Shown in pieces: positions 1-48,415 of a stretch of DNA of 64,000 nucleotides (within the stretch, counting starts at the first letter, position 1; each line of letters starts with the position of its first letter). Origin of the DNA: Salminus brasiliensis (taxonomy: Eukaryota; Chordata; Actinopteri; Characiformes; Bryconidae). Below the pieces are notes generated by a model. The model was not told the origin of the DNA. It searched no databases and saw only the letters and a program-made list of their open reading frames with translations. Position numbers and translations under genes: made by a program. The DNA is taken from positions 25,684,662 to 25,748,661 of the forward strand of contig NC_132898.1 in NCBI RefSeq assembly GCF_030463535.1. Reading direction: 5' to 3'.

Positions 1-99
1 ATTTTTACCAAATTACCAAGTCCCTGTATATGTAAACTCCCCCTATTACTAGCAATGCCCCCAACATTAGGAGAGTTAAGACTAACATGTTTCCTGATG

Positions 100-330
100 C
101 CGCTGATGCAACATTGCTAGCCAACCATCACTTTCGGAGGAAAGCGTGGCTCCCCAGCTCAGATACAACAGCTAACAGACAAAGAGTCATTAACCCACTC
201 CTGAGAGAGCAAGGCCAATTTTGCTTTCTCAGACTCCGGCTGCTGATGTCAAACAGCATTACTCGCTGGGATTCGAATCAGCAATCCTCAGATCATAGTT
301 GCACCACTCGGACCCCCAGAACCGCACTTT
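100..330 (-). repeat. tRNA-derived SINE, family A (reverse copy)
   Basis: This copy shares blocks with those at 5172-5460, 16335-16640, 16728-17035 and 30334-30640. Common blocks are 'gccgctgatgca..attg', 'ggaaagcgtggc.cccagctc' and 'gagagagcaaggccaatt.tgct'. A reversed B-box-like 'ggattcgaatca' near 270-282 suggests a tRNA-like head on the right. It lies in a dnah1 intron. Confidence 0.6.
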
Positions 331-628
331 TTTTTAACTTTAAGAAAACTTTCATATTATTCAAGATATTCGAGCCATATTCACTTAGAAAAGCCACACC
401 AGCAGGATCAAGAATGCACTGATGTTTGTGAAGGACTATGTAATCCACAGTGCCAGCCCTGGTATCCACTGTAAAAACTAACATGCCTGCATATTTTTAC
501 ATGCCTGGATATTTTGGATGGATTGCCATTGAAAGGAACCTTTAGGCAATGTTTAGACCGAATCCATGTCTAAGAAAGCAGCCTAGTTTAAAAGGTTAAA
601 ACACACTACTGTTCATATGCTCCCTCAG

Positions 629-863
629 GTGATGAAGGAGTCAGTGGCGAAGTTAACAGAGCGGCCAGAGTCGGGCTGCTTCATCCACGGCCTGTTCCTT
701 GAGGGAGCACGCTGGGATTCACACACCAGCCTGCTGACCCAATCACGACCCAAGGAGCTCTACACCGAGATGGCTGTTATCTGGATGGTCCCAGTGCCCA
801 ACCGCAAACCTCCGCATTCGGGCGTCTACATCTGCCCCATCTATAAAACACTCACACGTGCTG
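629..863 (+). CDS. dnah1: dnah1 penultimate exon
   Basis: This 235-nt exon follows the acceptor ctccctcag and ends before gtgagc. It reads in frame from [17 protein letters not shown] to YKTLTRAG (split codon). The open frame continues upstream to an in-frame ATG at 617, but that lies in the intron. Confidence 0.85.
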
Positions 864-1936
864 GTGAGCTGTGTGTGTTTTAGTGTGTGTATCTGTCTGT
901 TTATGTGAGAAACAGCAGAACAGTGTATAGCTGCAGACAGTAGAGGCATGTCTTATGAAACTGGAGCTACACTGTAAACTCTGAATGATGCATGACTCTC
1001 TTAGTTTTGGCATTTCATTACAGAGCTCTCTCGAGCTCTCTTCCTAACTGCTTTACGCCTCTTACTTTACCTCCATTCATTTTTTAATCTTCATCTCTCT
1101 TCCTTTCTCCCATTTTTTGTTTCTCCCCTCTTTTCCTCTCTCTTCACTTTCTTTTTCACTCTCTCTCCCTCACTCACTCAATCCCTCATTTTCTCTCTCT
1201 CCCCCCCTCTCTCTACTCCTCTCGCCCTACCTCTTTTTTTCTCTTTCTGTACCCCTTTCTCTCTTTCTCCACTTTCTCTCACTTCCTCACTTCCTTTTCT
1301 GTCACACCCTTTTCCACACAACTTTCTCAATCCCTCATTATCTCTTCCGTATTCTCCCTTTCTTTCTCTTTTTTCTGCCTTCCCCATTTCTCCCTTTCTC
1401 TCTTCACATTTTCTCTTCCTCTTTTTGTTTCTCCCCACTCTCTCTCTCTATCCCTATTTTTCTATCTCTCCCTACTTCTTGATCCTATCCTTTATCTCCC
1501 TACTTTATCTCTACCACCGCTACCTCTCCCTCCCTTTCTCTCCACTCTCGCCCTTTCTTTCTCTTTCCTAATTTTTTACCCCTCTTTTTCTCTTTCCACT
1601 CTCTCCCTCCCCTTTTCTTCTATTACTTTCTCTCCACCTCTTTTGCTTTCTCTCCCCCCTTTCTCATTCTATATTCTTTCCCCTCTTTTTCTTGTTCTTG
1701 TATAACCTCTGCCTATTTATCTCTCTCTCTCACTCTCTCTCTTTCTCTCGCCTTCCTTTCACATCCTCTTTATTCTGCCTTAATTTCCAACTCTCTCTTT
1801 TTGTGTGTGTAACAGGAACTCTCTCCACCACTGGTCATTCCACCAACTATGTGATCGCAGTGGAGCTGCCCACGGACCAAAGCCAGCGCCACTGGATCAA
1901 GCAAGGGGTGGCGCTAATATGCGCACTGGATTACTG

Positions 1937-1937
<1 letters not shown>
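629..1937 (+). CDS. dnah1: Axonemal dynein heavy chain, C-terminal end (dnah1-like), partial gene
   Basis: Two exons (629-863 and 1816-1937) encode the last 118 residues of a dynein heavy chain. This protein is the AAA+ motor of ciliary and sperm-tail inner arms, and the part seen is the end of the C-terminal domain. The first exon contains [15 protein letters not shown] and [14 protein letters not shown]. The second begins with [13 protein letters not shown] and ends [18 protein letters not shown]. These are hallmark dynein C-terminal strings. The junction is phase 1, with CAG/GTG entry, a GTGAGC donor and an ACAG acceptor. I choose DNAH1 over other axonemal heavy chains because of the remembered ALDY ending and because the human orthologues of the neighbouring genes also lie on 3p21. 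Family membership is near certain; the paralogue is likely but not proven. All upstream exons lie outside the window. Confidence 0.82.
1085..1805 (+). repeat. Polypyrimidine tract in the last dnah1 intron
   Basis: About 720 bases of almost pure C/T on the + strand (ctctctc, tttctc, ccctct blocks) fill most of the last dnah1 intron and lead directly into the acceptor at 1815. The serine/phenylalanine/leucine-rich open frames here are low-complexity artefacts. Confidence 0.9.
1816..1937 (+). CDS. dnah1: dnah1 terminal exon with stop codon
   Basis: This 122-nt exon follows gtgtaacag and ends with TGA at 1935-1937. An (AC)n microsatellite starts directly after the stop, so the 3'UTR begins in repeat DNA. 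Confidence 0.85.

Positions 1938-1975
<38 letters not shown>
1938..1975 (+). repeat. (AC)n microsatellite
   Basis: A pure (AC)19-type run starts at the base after the dnah1 stop codon. Confidence 0.95.
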
Positions 1976-1980
<5 letters not shown>

Positions 1981-2202
1981 AGCCACATTCACACACAGGC
2001 GCACACACTCACTCTTTTTGTCTTCCCACACGGACAGTGTTTAAAGAACTACAGATAGGCTGTCTTGGCAGGAAGTTCACACTGAACCACTTTACTATTT
2101 AAAAGCCTTCGCTGATTAAACGTCAAACTAAGTGTTTTTATGTGCCAGCACTGCTTCACACGCTCGTAAGCCGTCAATCAAAAAGTGTCCGAGCACTTTA
2201 AC

Positions 2203-2208
2203 AATAAA
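2203..2208 (+). promoter_or_regulatory. Candidate dnah1 polyadenylation signal
   Basis: AATAAA lies 266 bases after the dnah1 stop and is the first canonical hexamer downstream. ATTAAA variants also occur near 2115 and 2373, so the true 3' end is not fixed. Confidence 0.4.
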
Positions 2209-2529
2209 CGTCTATGAAGAAACGCCTTTCACTGGCAGTGTTTGGAGACAGTGGTGCAAATATAGTCCAGTAGTAATAACTCACAGCTGCTGCAGGTGTG
2301 TAACAATCTTAGCAGGTTGCTTCAACCACTAAACAGCATTGTTCACTGTTTCTCATAAATGTGACCATTTGATTAAAACCATTCACCCAAACAAACAGGA
2401 CTCTATAGTGAAAAAGGCTTGGTAGAAAGGCGTCACGCAGATCAGTGCCAGGCTTAAATCTCACTTCTGCTCTGTTTGTGCTGCTGGTTTTGGTGGCTGC
2501 TCTGTGGCTTTAAGAGACTGAAGTCTCTG

Positions 2530-2665
2530 TGGAAACTAAGGGGAGTGACGCAAGGACGCGTGTTTTCTTTCTCCACACCCGTATTGGGGCAAAGTCCCGC
2601 CCCCCTGCGCTAGGATTGGCTACAACTGTCCCGCCTCCTGCTTTCAGATTGGCTCGTAAATGTAC
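2530..2665 (-). promoter_or_regulatory. GC-rich CCAAT/GC-box module A (faces left)
   Basis: This block contains reversed CCAAT boxes (attgg at 2583, 2615 and 2650) and reversed GC boxes (cccgccccc, cccgcctcc). The 45-base core 2576-2620, read on the minus strand, matches 3321-3363 on the plus strand at about 37 of 45 positions. That would suit a leftward or divergent promoter, but no gene is seen to its left on the minus strand. Confidence 0.4.
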
Positions 2666-3044
2666 TAAAAATGTAATACGACTGTAACAAACTGTAATAC
2701 TGATATTAAGCTAATTTCTAAAGCAAAAAAAAAAAATGGAAAAGAAAATGAAACATTAAAATGCAACAAATAATAGCAGTAACAGGAAAAAGAAATGTGA
2801 AAAATGATTAAAACAATTAAATGTAAAAGTAAAAGTCAATCAGTAACATTTCAGGAAAATAATTAAATGTAGCTCAGTACTTAAAATGAACAAATATGAT
2901 TCTACATGTATGTATTAGTAGTGTTCTTGCGTTTGTCCAATTTTCCCGCTTCCAACACAACACATCACGTTCAAGAACTGACTGTTCCCCTGCTGCCTAG
3001 TACGATCACCCCATGACTGGTGCTATTGGAAGGGGTTCAGTGAT

Positions 3045-3085
3045 GATCACCACCTGTCAGTGGTTGTAATGTTATGGCTGATTGT
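3045..3085 (+). repeat. Tc1-like element terminus, relic
   Basis: The stretch 'cacctgtcagtggttgtaatgttatggctga' matches the right end of the Tc1-like elements at 18850-18880 and 61040-61070. Only this end is recognisable. Confidence 0.45.
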
Positions 3086-3289
3086 AGGTTCAGTGTAATC
3101 ATCTGCAAGCAGGGGCGCTGCCAGGGATTTGGGACCCATGACAAGATACTATATACAATATACTGGGCCCCAAAATGCTAACAATTCTGAATACAGAATG
3201 CTTAATTGATACATATTTAGGGCCCCTTTTAGTCACAGGCCCTTAGAGTCGTCCTCTCCCTCATATGTGTGGAAATACTCTGGAAAGTC

Positions 3290-3440
3290 CAATCCCAGCG
3301 CAGGAAAGGAGACGCTTCTCGCCAATCGCAGCGCTGGAGGCGGGGCTTTCCGCAATACGGGTGGGTTAAAAAGCACAACCTAGCGCACCAGTGATCAGAC
3401 GGTCAAAGCAGACAGGGGCAGGACGGGGGCAGAAAGATGA
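3290..3440 (+). promoter_or_regulatory. mapkapk3 core promoter candidate
   Basis: Two CCAAT boxes (3289-3295 region and 3321-3326) and a GC box (ggaggcgggg, 3337-3346) precede a TATA-like TTAAAAA at 3366-3372. This would place initiation near 3395. The block is GC-rich relative to the AT-rich flank at 2670-2930, and the mapkapk3 coding start is 380 bases downstream. The assignment rests on motifs and position only. Confidence 0.5.
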
Positions 3441-3521
3441 CTCTGACGGAAACTGCATGCAGCTTTCTACTGAACAGGTCGCGGACATTTCCATTGGAAT
3501 ATACTGTGGATGAAAGTGAGG
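3437..3521 (+). CDS. mapkapk3: Candidate upstream coding exon of mapkapk3
   Basis: The first ATG after the predicted initiation point is at 3437 (context agaaagATGa, purine at -3). Its frame runs 28 codons plus one base to a possible donor, gtgagg/gtaatt, at 3521. Joined to an acceptor at 3674 (gtttgtag), the phases match and the frame continues through 3675-3775 into the MK3 sequence. If it is not spliced, this is instead a 35-codon uORF ending in TAA near 3550. No protein family is recognised. Confidence 0.3.
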
Positions 3522-3658
3522 GTAATTTTAAGTATTTTTATATATATTAAGTACAGAGTTTTAATTACTTTTTAAAGCTAGATGCCCAACAGCTTCTGAA
3601 GCAGATGAATCTAAATGAATAGCAAACTTTAAAGTCTTCTACTTTACGTTCAGTTTGA

Positions 3659-41322
<37,664 letters not shown>

Positions 41323-41612
41323 GGGGCGAAGGGGGAGGGCCCATAGAGATCAATTGATTATGGATGGATTAATTGATTGGTTAATTGAGGAGAAGTGGAG
41401 AAGAAGACAGAAATGAGGGAAAATGAAGGAACAGAATCACGGCTGGACGGACAGATGGGTGGATGTGTGAAGAAGGAGAAGTGATATTTGCATCAGTGTG
41501 GAGGAGGACGTTGATGTGAAGTTGATGAGGCGGTACAACAGCTGCGGTGGCTCCGTTATACACTCACTCACTATGACCAGTGTTAGGACACCCAGTAGCT
41601 TGGTGTGTCTGG
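41323..41612 (+). other. mapkapk3: mapkapk3 3'UTR, proximal part
   Basis: 290 bases follow the stop. They are purine-rich (gaggagaagtggagaagaag) and contain no AATAAA or ATTAAA before the hAT-like element begins. Confidence 0.5.
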
Positions 41613-42497
41613 TAGGGCTGCACGATATAGACAGAATAGTACATTGCAATTATATTGCTTCATATTGAGATGAGTCCTGCAATAAAAACACACACGGTTA
41701 AAGACTGGATCATGTCACCGTCTTGTGATGCTTGTCTGTGATTGGTCAGCATGCTGACGGCAGTGGAGAACTGCGACTCTGAGACCTAGGACTTCAGGTC
41801 TGGCCTCCGTTGTCAAAACCTAGTCATAAAAAGAGTAAGAAAAACACATGTATGATAATGCCAATTGCTGCTGGCCATAACATGGGATTCTAGTTATATG
41901 TTAGCACAAAGCTAACTACAAAGCACTGGCTCTGTAGGTAAACACAGACATTCAAAGCCTGAATTTGGAGCTTATTATTACTATGAATTACTATGTACCT
42001 CATCTGTTACAGTGTAAAAGTAAAGAGCTTCCCAATGTATCCCATTCCTAGCCTAAATTAGAGTTAGACAACTCAAATTTACAGCCTTGTAGGACTTCCA
42101 GAAACCTTCCAGTGGTGTTTTTCAAGACGAAACTGCTCCCATCCACTAAAAACATGACAGCCTTTAGCAGCTCCCATCCAAAGGGAGAGCTTGTTTAGCT
42201 TTATCTACCTAGATACAACTAGGACACAAATCCTGATTGGACAATACTGCATAATATTGTATGATATAAAGGGGGTTACACATTTAAACCCTTTTTTGCC
42301 ATAAAAAAAACATTTTGCCAAGTAGAAATGGACTAAGAGCATAGATACATATTTTTTTAATCTAAAGAAATCATTATGGTTTAGAAAATGACATTTATTT
42401 TAGGGAACCTACAGGCTGACAGCACACAATAAACTAAAATGCAACTTCCTGTGATATCATAAAAATCGAGTGACAAGATATATATTGTGCAGCCCTA
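41613..42497. mobile_element. hAT-like MITE A
   Basis: The terminal inverted repeats are 'tagggctgcacgatata' on the left and 'tatattgtgcagcccta' on the right. Flanking octamers gtgtctgg and atgtctgt agree at 6 of 8 positions, as expected for a decayed 8-bp hAT target duplication. The 885-bp element has no transposase frame. Confidence 0.75.
41681..41686 (+). promoter_or_regulatory. mapkapk3: Candidate mapkapk3 polyadenylation signal inside MITE A
   Basis: This AATAAA is the first canonical hexamer after the stop codon (359 bases on). GT-rich sequence (gtcttgtgatgcttgtctgtg) follows about 35-55 bases later, as expected of a cleavage region. Confidence 0.4.
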
Positions 42498-42670
42498 ATG
42501 TCTGTGCCTGTGTGTGTGTGTATGTGTGTATCTGTGTGTGTGTGTGTAGACAGATACATTTGTCTGTTTATGTCTGTCTGTCTACTGCTTATATGATCCT
42601 GTAACACTTGTACCTTTTACAATCACACATCTGATCTTAGAGTGTGTGTGTGTGGATACCTACATATAAG

Positions 42671-43636
42671 TAGGGCTGTCACTAACGATTATATTAATAA
42701 TCAATTAATGAGGCATTGCATAGTTAAAAAAAAAAAAAATACTGAATAAAGCTAGTAGGCTGAATGCTGATATCAGCTGAAACTAGGTTGATTTCAGTTC
42801 ATTTGCGCCATCACTAGAATACGCTATTAGTACATCATGCTTTACACTTTACTGAAGAACAGCATTCTGAAGACAAATTGACACCTGTATAAGCCTCCTA
42901 ATGAAAACACACATCAACCCACTTAAACCTTTATAAAAGCTTATTCCAGTGAGCGTCAGATTTCATAACATTTTCTGCTGTGAAATAATGTAAATTGTTA
43001 ATAGCAACCATTATTACTGAAGCTTTTTAGAAGAAGCTTTTACGAATCTCTATGCTGATCCTTGTCACTGACACTTGCTGGAACTTTTTATAAATGGTTA
43101 TGTAGTTCAACGTCAGTGACACATGTTAAAATAAGCCCTTACAGATGTGTATGTAGGTCTATATCTGTGACACCTGCTGGAATAAGCCTTTACAAATGGT
43201 TATGTAGGTCTAAGTCACTGAGGTTTGTTATAACAAGGCTTTATAAACATTTATACAAGTCTATGTCAGTATTAATTGATAAAATAAGCCTTTATAAATG
43301 GTTATATAGGTCTTTGTCGCTGGCACTAGTTGGATTAAGCCTTTATAAATGCCTATGTAGGTTTGTATCAGTTGTATATCAGCCTTATGAATTCTGGCTG
43401 TCAGTAAAGCGTAACTGTTATATGCGTAAGTTGTCATATTTTGTTTTCTAAAATGTTATGACACACTATTTAAAAAAAATGCATGGCATTCACCATTTTA
43501 CATGATTTCCGTAAATGTCACATTTATGCTGCTTTAAACATCAGATCCACATCCCTGGAGACAGCAGCAGGAAATTTAAAAAGCACATTATCAGCTGACA
43601 AGTCCGACTAATCACTGCCAACTTGTGACAGCCCTA
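42671..43636. mobile_element. hAT-like MITE B with internal 51-bp tandem repeat
   Basis: Ends are 'tagggctgtcac' on the left and 'gtgacagcccta' on the right. Flanks catataag and catgtgag agree at 6 of 8. The interior (about 43030-43385) holds roughly six diverged 51-bp units ('aagcctttataaatggttat', 'gtaggtct...tc'). Because 51 is a multiple of three, a 129-codon frame stays open through them. Confidence 0.75.
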
Positions 43637-44100
43637 CATGTGAGCTGGTTGTTTTATTTTGAGGCCCTGCTTTCATTCCCTATGGTACAGAGAACGTTCT
43701 GGAGACACTACACAGCTGCAGCACGCTGCCAGCCTAAAGCGCACTCAGCCTTTAGCCTTCCTCCACACTGCCTCCTCTTTCTCCTCTTCTCCGAATGGAG
43801 GAACGCCTAGAACATTCACCTCAGCGTCTACACACTCTGTAGTGGGACTGATTAAATGTGTGTGTTTGTGTGTGTGTGTTTTCTGTGTTTCGTTGGTGGG
43901 CTAATCACGCCTTCAGTCCACAGAGTGCTCTGTTCGTCTTTGTCTTTCTCTTTTTATCCCTCTATTTTTTAAACAGGACAAAAAGGGACTCTGACAAACA
44001 TTTGATTTGAGTTTTCTTCACTGTTCTGTTTCTGTGTTTGTTCGTTTTGAGGTTGTTCCATCTTTGTAGATGAGATTCACGTTCGAAATGCAGATTATAG
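43637..44100 (+). other. Spacer after MITE B
   Basis: Unique-looking sequence with a short GT run (43858-43880). No gene or strong repeat was seen. Confidence 0.5.
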
Positions 44101-44104
44101 CTAC

Positions 44105-44535
44105 GTGTCTTATAAATACACCAATGAGTCGTAACATTAAAACCACTGCCAGGTCAAGTGAAGAACATTTGGTTAGCTGGTTCCAATGCCACCTGTCAAA
44201 TGGGTGGATATATAAGGCAGCAAGTGAACAGTCTGTTCCTGAAGGTGATGTGCTGGCAGGTCCTGGGGGGGCGTTTTCCAGTATGTTCCGGTGGTCAGTG
44301 CCTACCAAAAGTGCTCCTAGAAAGGACAACCAGTGAACCGAGGGGGTACCCAAGGCTCATTGACGCTCCTGGAGGCCAGATCTCACAGCTTACAAGATTT
44401 AAAGGATCTGCTGCGAACGTCTTGGTGCCAGAGACCACAGGACACCTTCAGAGCCTTGAAGGTTCAGAGCTGTTTTGGTGGCTACATAATAGTAGGCAGG
44501 TGGTTTTAATGCTATGGTGGATTGTGTACATTAAT
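44105..44535 (+). mobile_element. Tc1-like transposon, internally deleted copy
   Basis: Begins 'caccaatgagtcgtaacatt' and ends 'ggttttaatgctatggtgga'. Between these, transposase-gene strings (gtcagtgcctaccaaaagtg, ggacaaccagtgaaccgagg, caaggctcattgacgctcc) survive with frameshifts and a large deletion. It is the same family as 17168-18885 and 60595-61082. Confidence 0.75.
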
Positions 44536-46195
44536 GAAGGCACTTAGTACTTACAGGAACACTCCAGTATTTTTTTGTTTTCCATTTGTCACACGACATC
44601 TGTCTGTAAAAGAGGCAAGTGCTCATTGGCTTCTAGGTTGAAAAACACTGAAGTACTCCTATAAGCCAATGGTTACATGACCCTGATACCTAGAACATTG
44701 CACTACTCACCTGTACACACTTTGGTCCAGTCTTGTTGATCTGAATAAGACTTTCTTCAGGCTTAAATGGAATATTCCACTAGATTTCAGAATATTTTGT
44801 GAATATTATATCATAAAAACTCTTGATTTGAATAAATTCTCTTCTTGTTTTTTTTATTTGATGTTATTTAGGCTACCATACCTAAGTGTACTTAAAGCAT
44901 TTCACGCAAGCATCAAGAAACTCTAGACAATCCCACCCAGTCTGAGCAGTGCCTGACCCACTTCTAGCCTCTTTGTCAACTGTCTGTTCAAAAAGCTTCA
45001 TTACTAATACATGCAAATGGCACAAGCGTGACATTGCCTTATTCAGAGCACTGTCAGATTACTGACTTTTACTACAGTAATGGGCTAGAGATGTACAGTG
45101 ATGCCTAATAATAAAAAAAAAATGATTTCTGGAATGCTATATAAAATTCATTTAGTGCTGTTTTATAAACAAACTATAATCCTGTGCCATTATCTATTTT
45201 TATAGACCTTATATACTGTACAACTTTCTTTAGTATTAATATAGATACTTTCATTAAATGTAAAGAACCACAAAGTCATATATTGTACACAGATTTAGGT
45301 TTCTTTTTGTTTATTTAACTAAAACCATTAAAATCTTTGATTTTATTACATTTTTATATAAAAGTTTACTCGAAGGGTCCATCATAGATGCTCATCTGAC
45401 ATTCAACCAAATCTCTTTGAAATGTAACCCTACACCTAACCATAACTTTAAGCTTTTAGAGTTAGGTGTAGGGTTAGATTTCAGGGTTTAGGTTAGGGTA
45501 AGGGTTAGGTTTTAGGGTTTGATTTAAGGGTAAGGTTACAAAGGTGGACCCAAAAGTGGTTATTTAATGGCATTACTCAAAGACCCATTTGAAGCACCTT
45601 CCTAAATAACATGCCCATGTGAGGTCTGTATAAACCAGAAAGTTTTGTCCATGGGATCCTTAATGGCTTCACATATGGATGCCCAACAGGGTCCCACCAG
45701 GGTCAGTGATGGGACTAGGATGGGACAGTTGATAGACAGTAATTTATTTACATTCAACCTAGAGTTCAATTGCATTTAATACATATTTAGATGAACGTCA
45801 GGTGATCATCTACGAGGCATCTACAGTGGACCATCCAAGTAAAAGGACACCAATTGTTTATAATTCCAAGAGGACAATGCCTGTTCTTTGAGTCTCTAAG
45901 CCAGTCTTTGAAGGTTGACGACCCTAAACCAGCCCTATGTGATCCAAACAGCAAAAGGGCAGTGCAGTCCATAGTAGGGTAAGGCCCATCCACACAGCTC
46001 TACACACAAGTGTCCTTCTTACATGTCGTAGCTGTCTCAAGGGCCCAATAATGGCAGCTTAACAAACATAGGTATCGAACTCTGTGGTCAATTACTGGCC
46101 TTGGACAGGCCCTGGACAAAGTCTTGGACACAAACATAGTCATGTCATTTACTGCCTTGCATTTGGTCTTATAACTTTCAGTGAGGAAGATTTTA
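44536..46195 (+). other. Spacer, mostly unique
   Basis: Apart from the telomere-like tract I see no gene, and no repeat ends, in this AT-moderate stretch. Confidence 0.5.
45425..45540 (+). repeat. Degenerate telomere-like tract
   Basis: Contains 'gttaggtgtagggttagatt', 'gggtttaggttagggtaagg' and 'ttaggttttagggtttgatt'. This is a TTAGGG-like imperfect repeat of about 110 bases, with a short complementary stretch (aaccctacacctaaccataa) just before it that makes a hairpin. Confidence 0.6.
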
Positions 46196-46198
46196 GAG

Positions 46199-46645
46199 AT
46201 ATTAAATTGTGTCCAAAAGTATCCAGACACCCTTCATAATTAGGGAATTGAGGTACTTTAAGTTGCATATATTACTCTACACACAGAAAAGCACTGCTGA
46301 TATAATGTGAGTTCTGAAGCAGCCAAAGAGTGACCCTAAGGTCACAACGCCCAGTGCCTAGCAGGAACTAGAGGGACATAAAGCTCCCTTGGCAGTGGAA
46401 CTTTGGAGCAGTGGAACTGCATCCTCTGGAGTGATGGAGCGCCATTGGGATTGTGATTGTGCACATTAGTACCTGACCTCATTAATGCTCTTGTGGCTGA
46501 ATGCAATCAAATTTTCCACACAGCAATGTTGCAGCATGTAGTGTAAAGCCTTACCAAAAGAGTACAGGCTGTTACTGCAGCAAAGGAGAAACAAACCACT
46601 ATTGATAGCATTAGTAGAATTATCAGGTGTCCACAAACTTTGGAA
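46199..46645 (-). repeat. TA-flanked MITE, diverged reverse copy
   Basis: Ends are 'tgtgtccaaaagtatccaga' and 'tatcaggtgtccacaaactt'. The middle keeps 'gcagtggaactgcatcctct'. Confidence 0.6.
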
Positions 46646-47338
46646 CAGCTAGAATGAGTTTTGACTGTATGCAACATCAAGGAGGAAACCTCACTATCCG
46701 AAACAAATCTGATCTCATGCCTATTCAGCACTTTCTGTTCAACATACTGGAAGAAAAAAGGCAAGCCTTGAAGACGTGCTGGGGCCTAAATGTATTGTAA
46801 CACACACACACACACTCACACACACCCTGGCTTAATGTTAGGCTTTGTTTCTCTTTGCTCTCTGTGGTAAATAGCAGTTGAGCACCGAGGCCTGGCAGAC
46901 ACCCAGCTCAGCTCACCGCCTTATGAATATATTTAGAAGTCACCTTTCACCTACTTACTGCCCTATGGGGAAGCTGACTATGCTTCATCTGGCTCAGACG
47001 ACTGAACAATCGAGTTAAGAGTGTCATATTTCAAATGCCAGCACGTCCTACGGCCGCAATCACAAAGCGTCTGAAAGCAGAAGTGCAGGTTTTGGGGTTG
47101 TTTTGGACGTTGCTTCTGTAAACACTGATTTCAGGTCTGCAAAATAGACAGCCATCACCTGGTGCTTTCTTCCGATGTTCCTTCACCCACACCTGAATAA
47201 GCATGCTTCATAAATCATCATTTTCAGACATCTCTGGTCATCCACACCTTCGCGGAAATTCTCTGCTGTTGCTAAGGAAACAGTTTATGGTTCTTATGTT
47301 TCCTCTTCAGATTTAAGAAAAATATTATATACATGTTT

Positions 47339-48415
47339 ATTCTTCAAAACACCTTAATCTACACTTAAACCCAACCATAACCCATCAACACCTACACCCA
47401 ATCTTAAACAACACCTTAATCAACACCTTAATCAACACCTACACCCAATCTTAAACAACACCTTAATCAACACCTACACCCAATCTTAAACAACACCTTA
47501 ATCAACACCTTAATCAACACCTACACCCAATCTTAAACAACACCTTAATCAACACCTACACCCTAAATTTAACCTAACCTTAACCAACACCTTAATCAAC
47601 ACCTACACCCAATCTTAACCTAACCTTAACCAATACCTTATTCAACACCTACACCCAATCTTAACCAACACCTTAATCAACACCTACACCCTACATTTAA
47701 CCCAACCTTAACCAACACCTTAACCAACGCCTTAATCAACACCTACACCCAACCTTAACCAACACCTACACCCAACCTTAAGCTAACCTTAACCAACACC
47801 TTAATCAACACCTACACCCAATCTTAACCCAACCTTAACCAACACCTACACCCAATCTTAACCCAACCTTAACCAACACCTACACCCAACCTTAAGCTAA
47901 CCTTAACCAACACCTTAATCAACACCTACACCCAATCTTAACCCAACCTTAACCAACACCTACACCCAATCTTAACCCAACCTTAACCAACACCTACACC
48001 CAACCTTAAGCTAACCTTAACCAACACCTTAATCAACACCTACACCCAATCTTAACCCAACCTTAACCAACACCTTAATCAACACCTACACCCAACCTTA
48101 AGCTAACCTTAACCAACGCCTTAATCAACACCTTAACCAACACCTACACCCTAAGTTTAACCTAACCTTAACCAACACCTACATCCAACCTTAAGCTAAC
48201 CTTAACCAACGCCTTAACCAACACCTTAACCAACACCTACACCCTAAGTTTAACCTAACCTTAACCAACACCTACATCCAACCTTAAGCTAACCTTAACC
48301 AACGCCTTAACCAACGCCTTAACCAACACCTTAACCAACACCTACACCCTAAGTTTAACCTAACCTTAACCAACACCTTAATCTACATCTAAACCCAAGT
48401 TTAACCCTGATCATG
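47339..48415 (+). repeat. 1-kb minisatellite with nearly G-free + strand
   Basis: An array built from short related words (aacaccttaatc, aacacctacaccca, atcttaaccc, aaccttaagctaacc). A higher-order period is visible: the rare word 'cttaagctaac' recurs with its G at 47782, 47896, 48010, 48102, 48195 and 48288, that is, every 114 then every 92-93 bases. G is almost absent from the + strand, so the complementary strand is rich in GG and TTAAGG words. Confidence 0.9.

Noticed and set aside
1117..1482. 121-codon Ser/Phe/Leu-rich frame
   Set aside because: It is a translation of a polypyrimidine tract inside a dnah1 intron.
43062..43451. Repeat-protein gene suggested by a periodic 129-codon frame
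   Set aside because: It lies wholly within a hAT-like MITE, and its periodicity is the 51-bp DNA repeat read in one frame.
44158..44547. 129-codon frame as a gene
   Set aside because: It is a frameshifted, deleted copy of the Tc1-like transposase family also seen at 18601-18885 and 60595-61082.
47339..48415. CRISPR-like look of regularly repeated words
   Set aside because: There are no constant repeats separated by unique spacers. Units are short, overlapping and variable, and the context is vertebrate, so it is a minisatellite.
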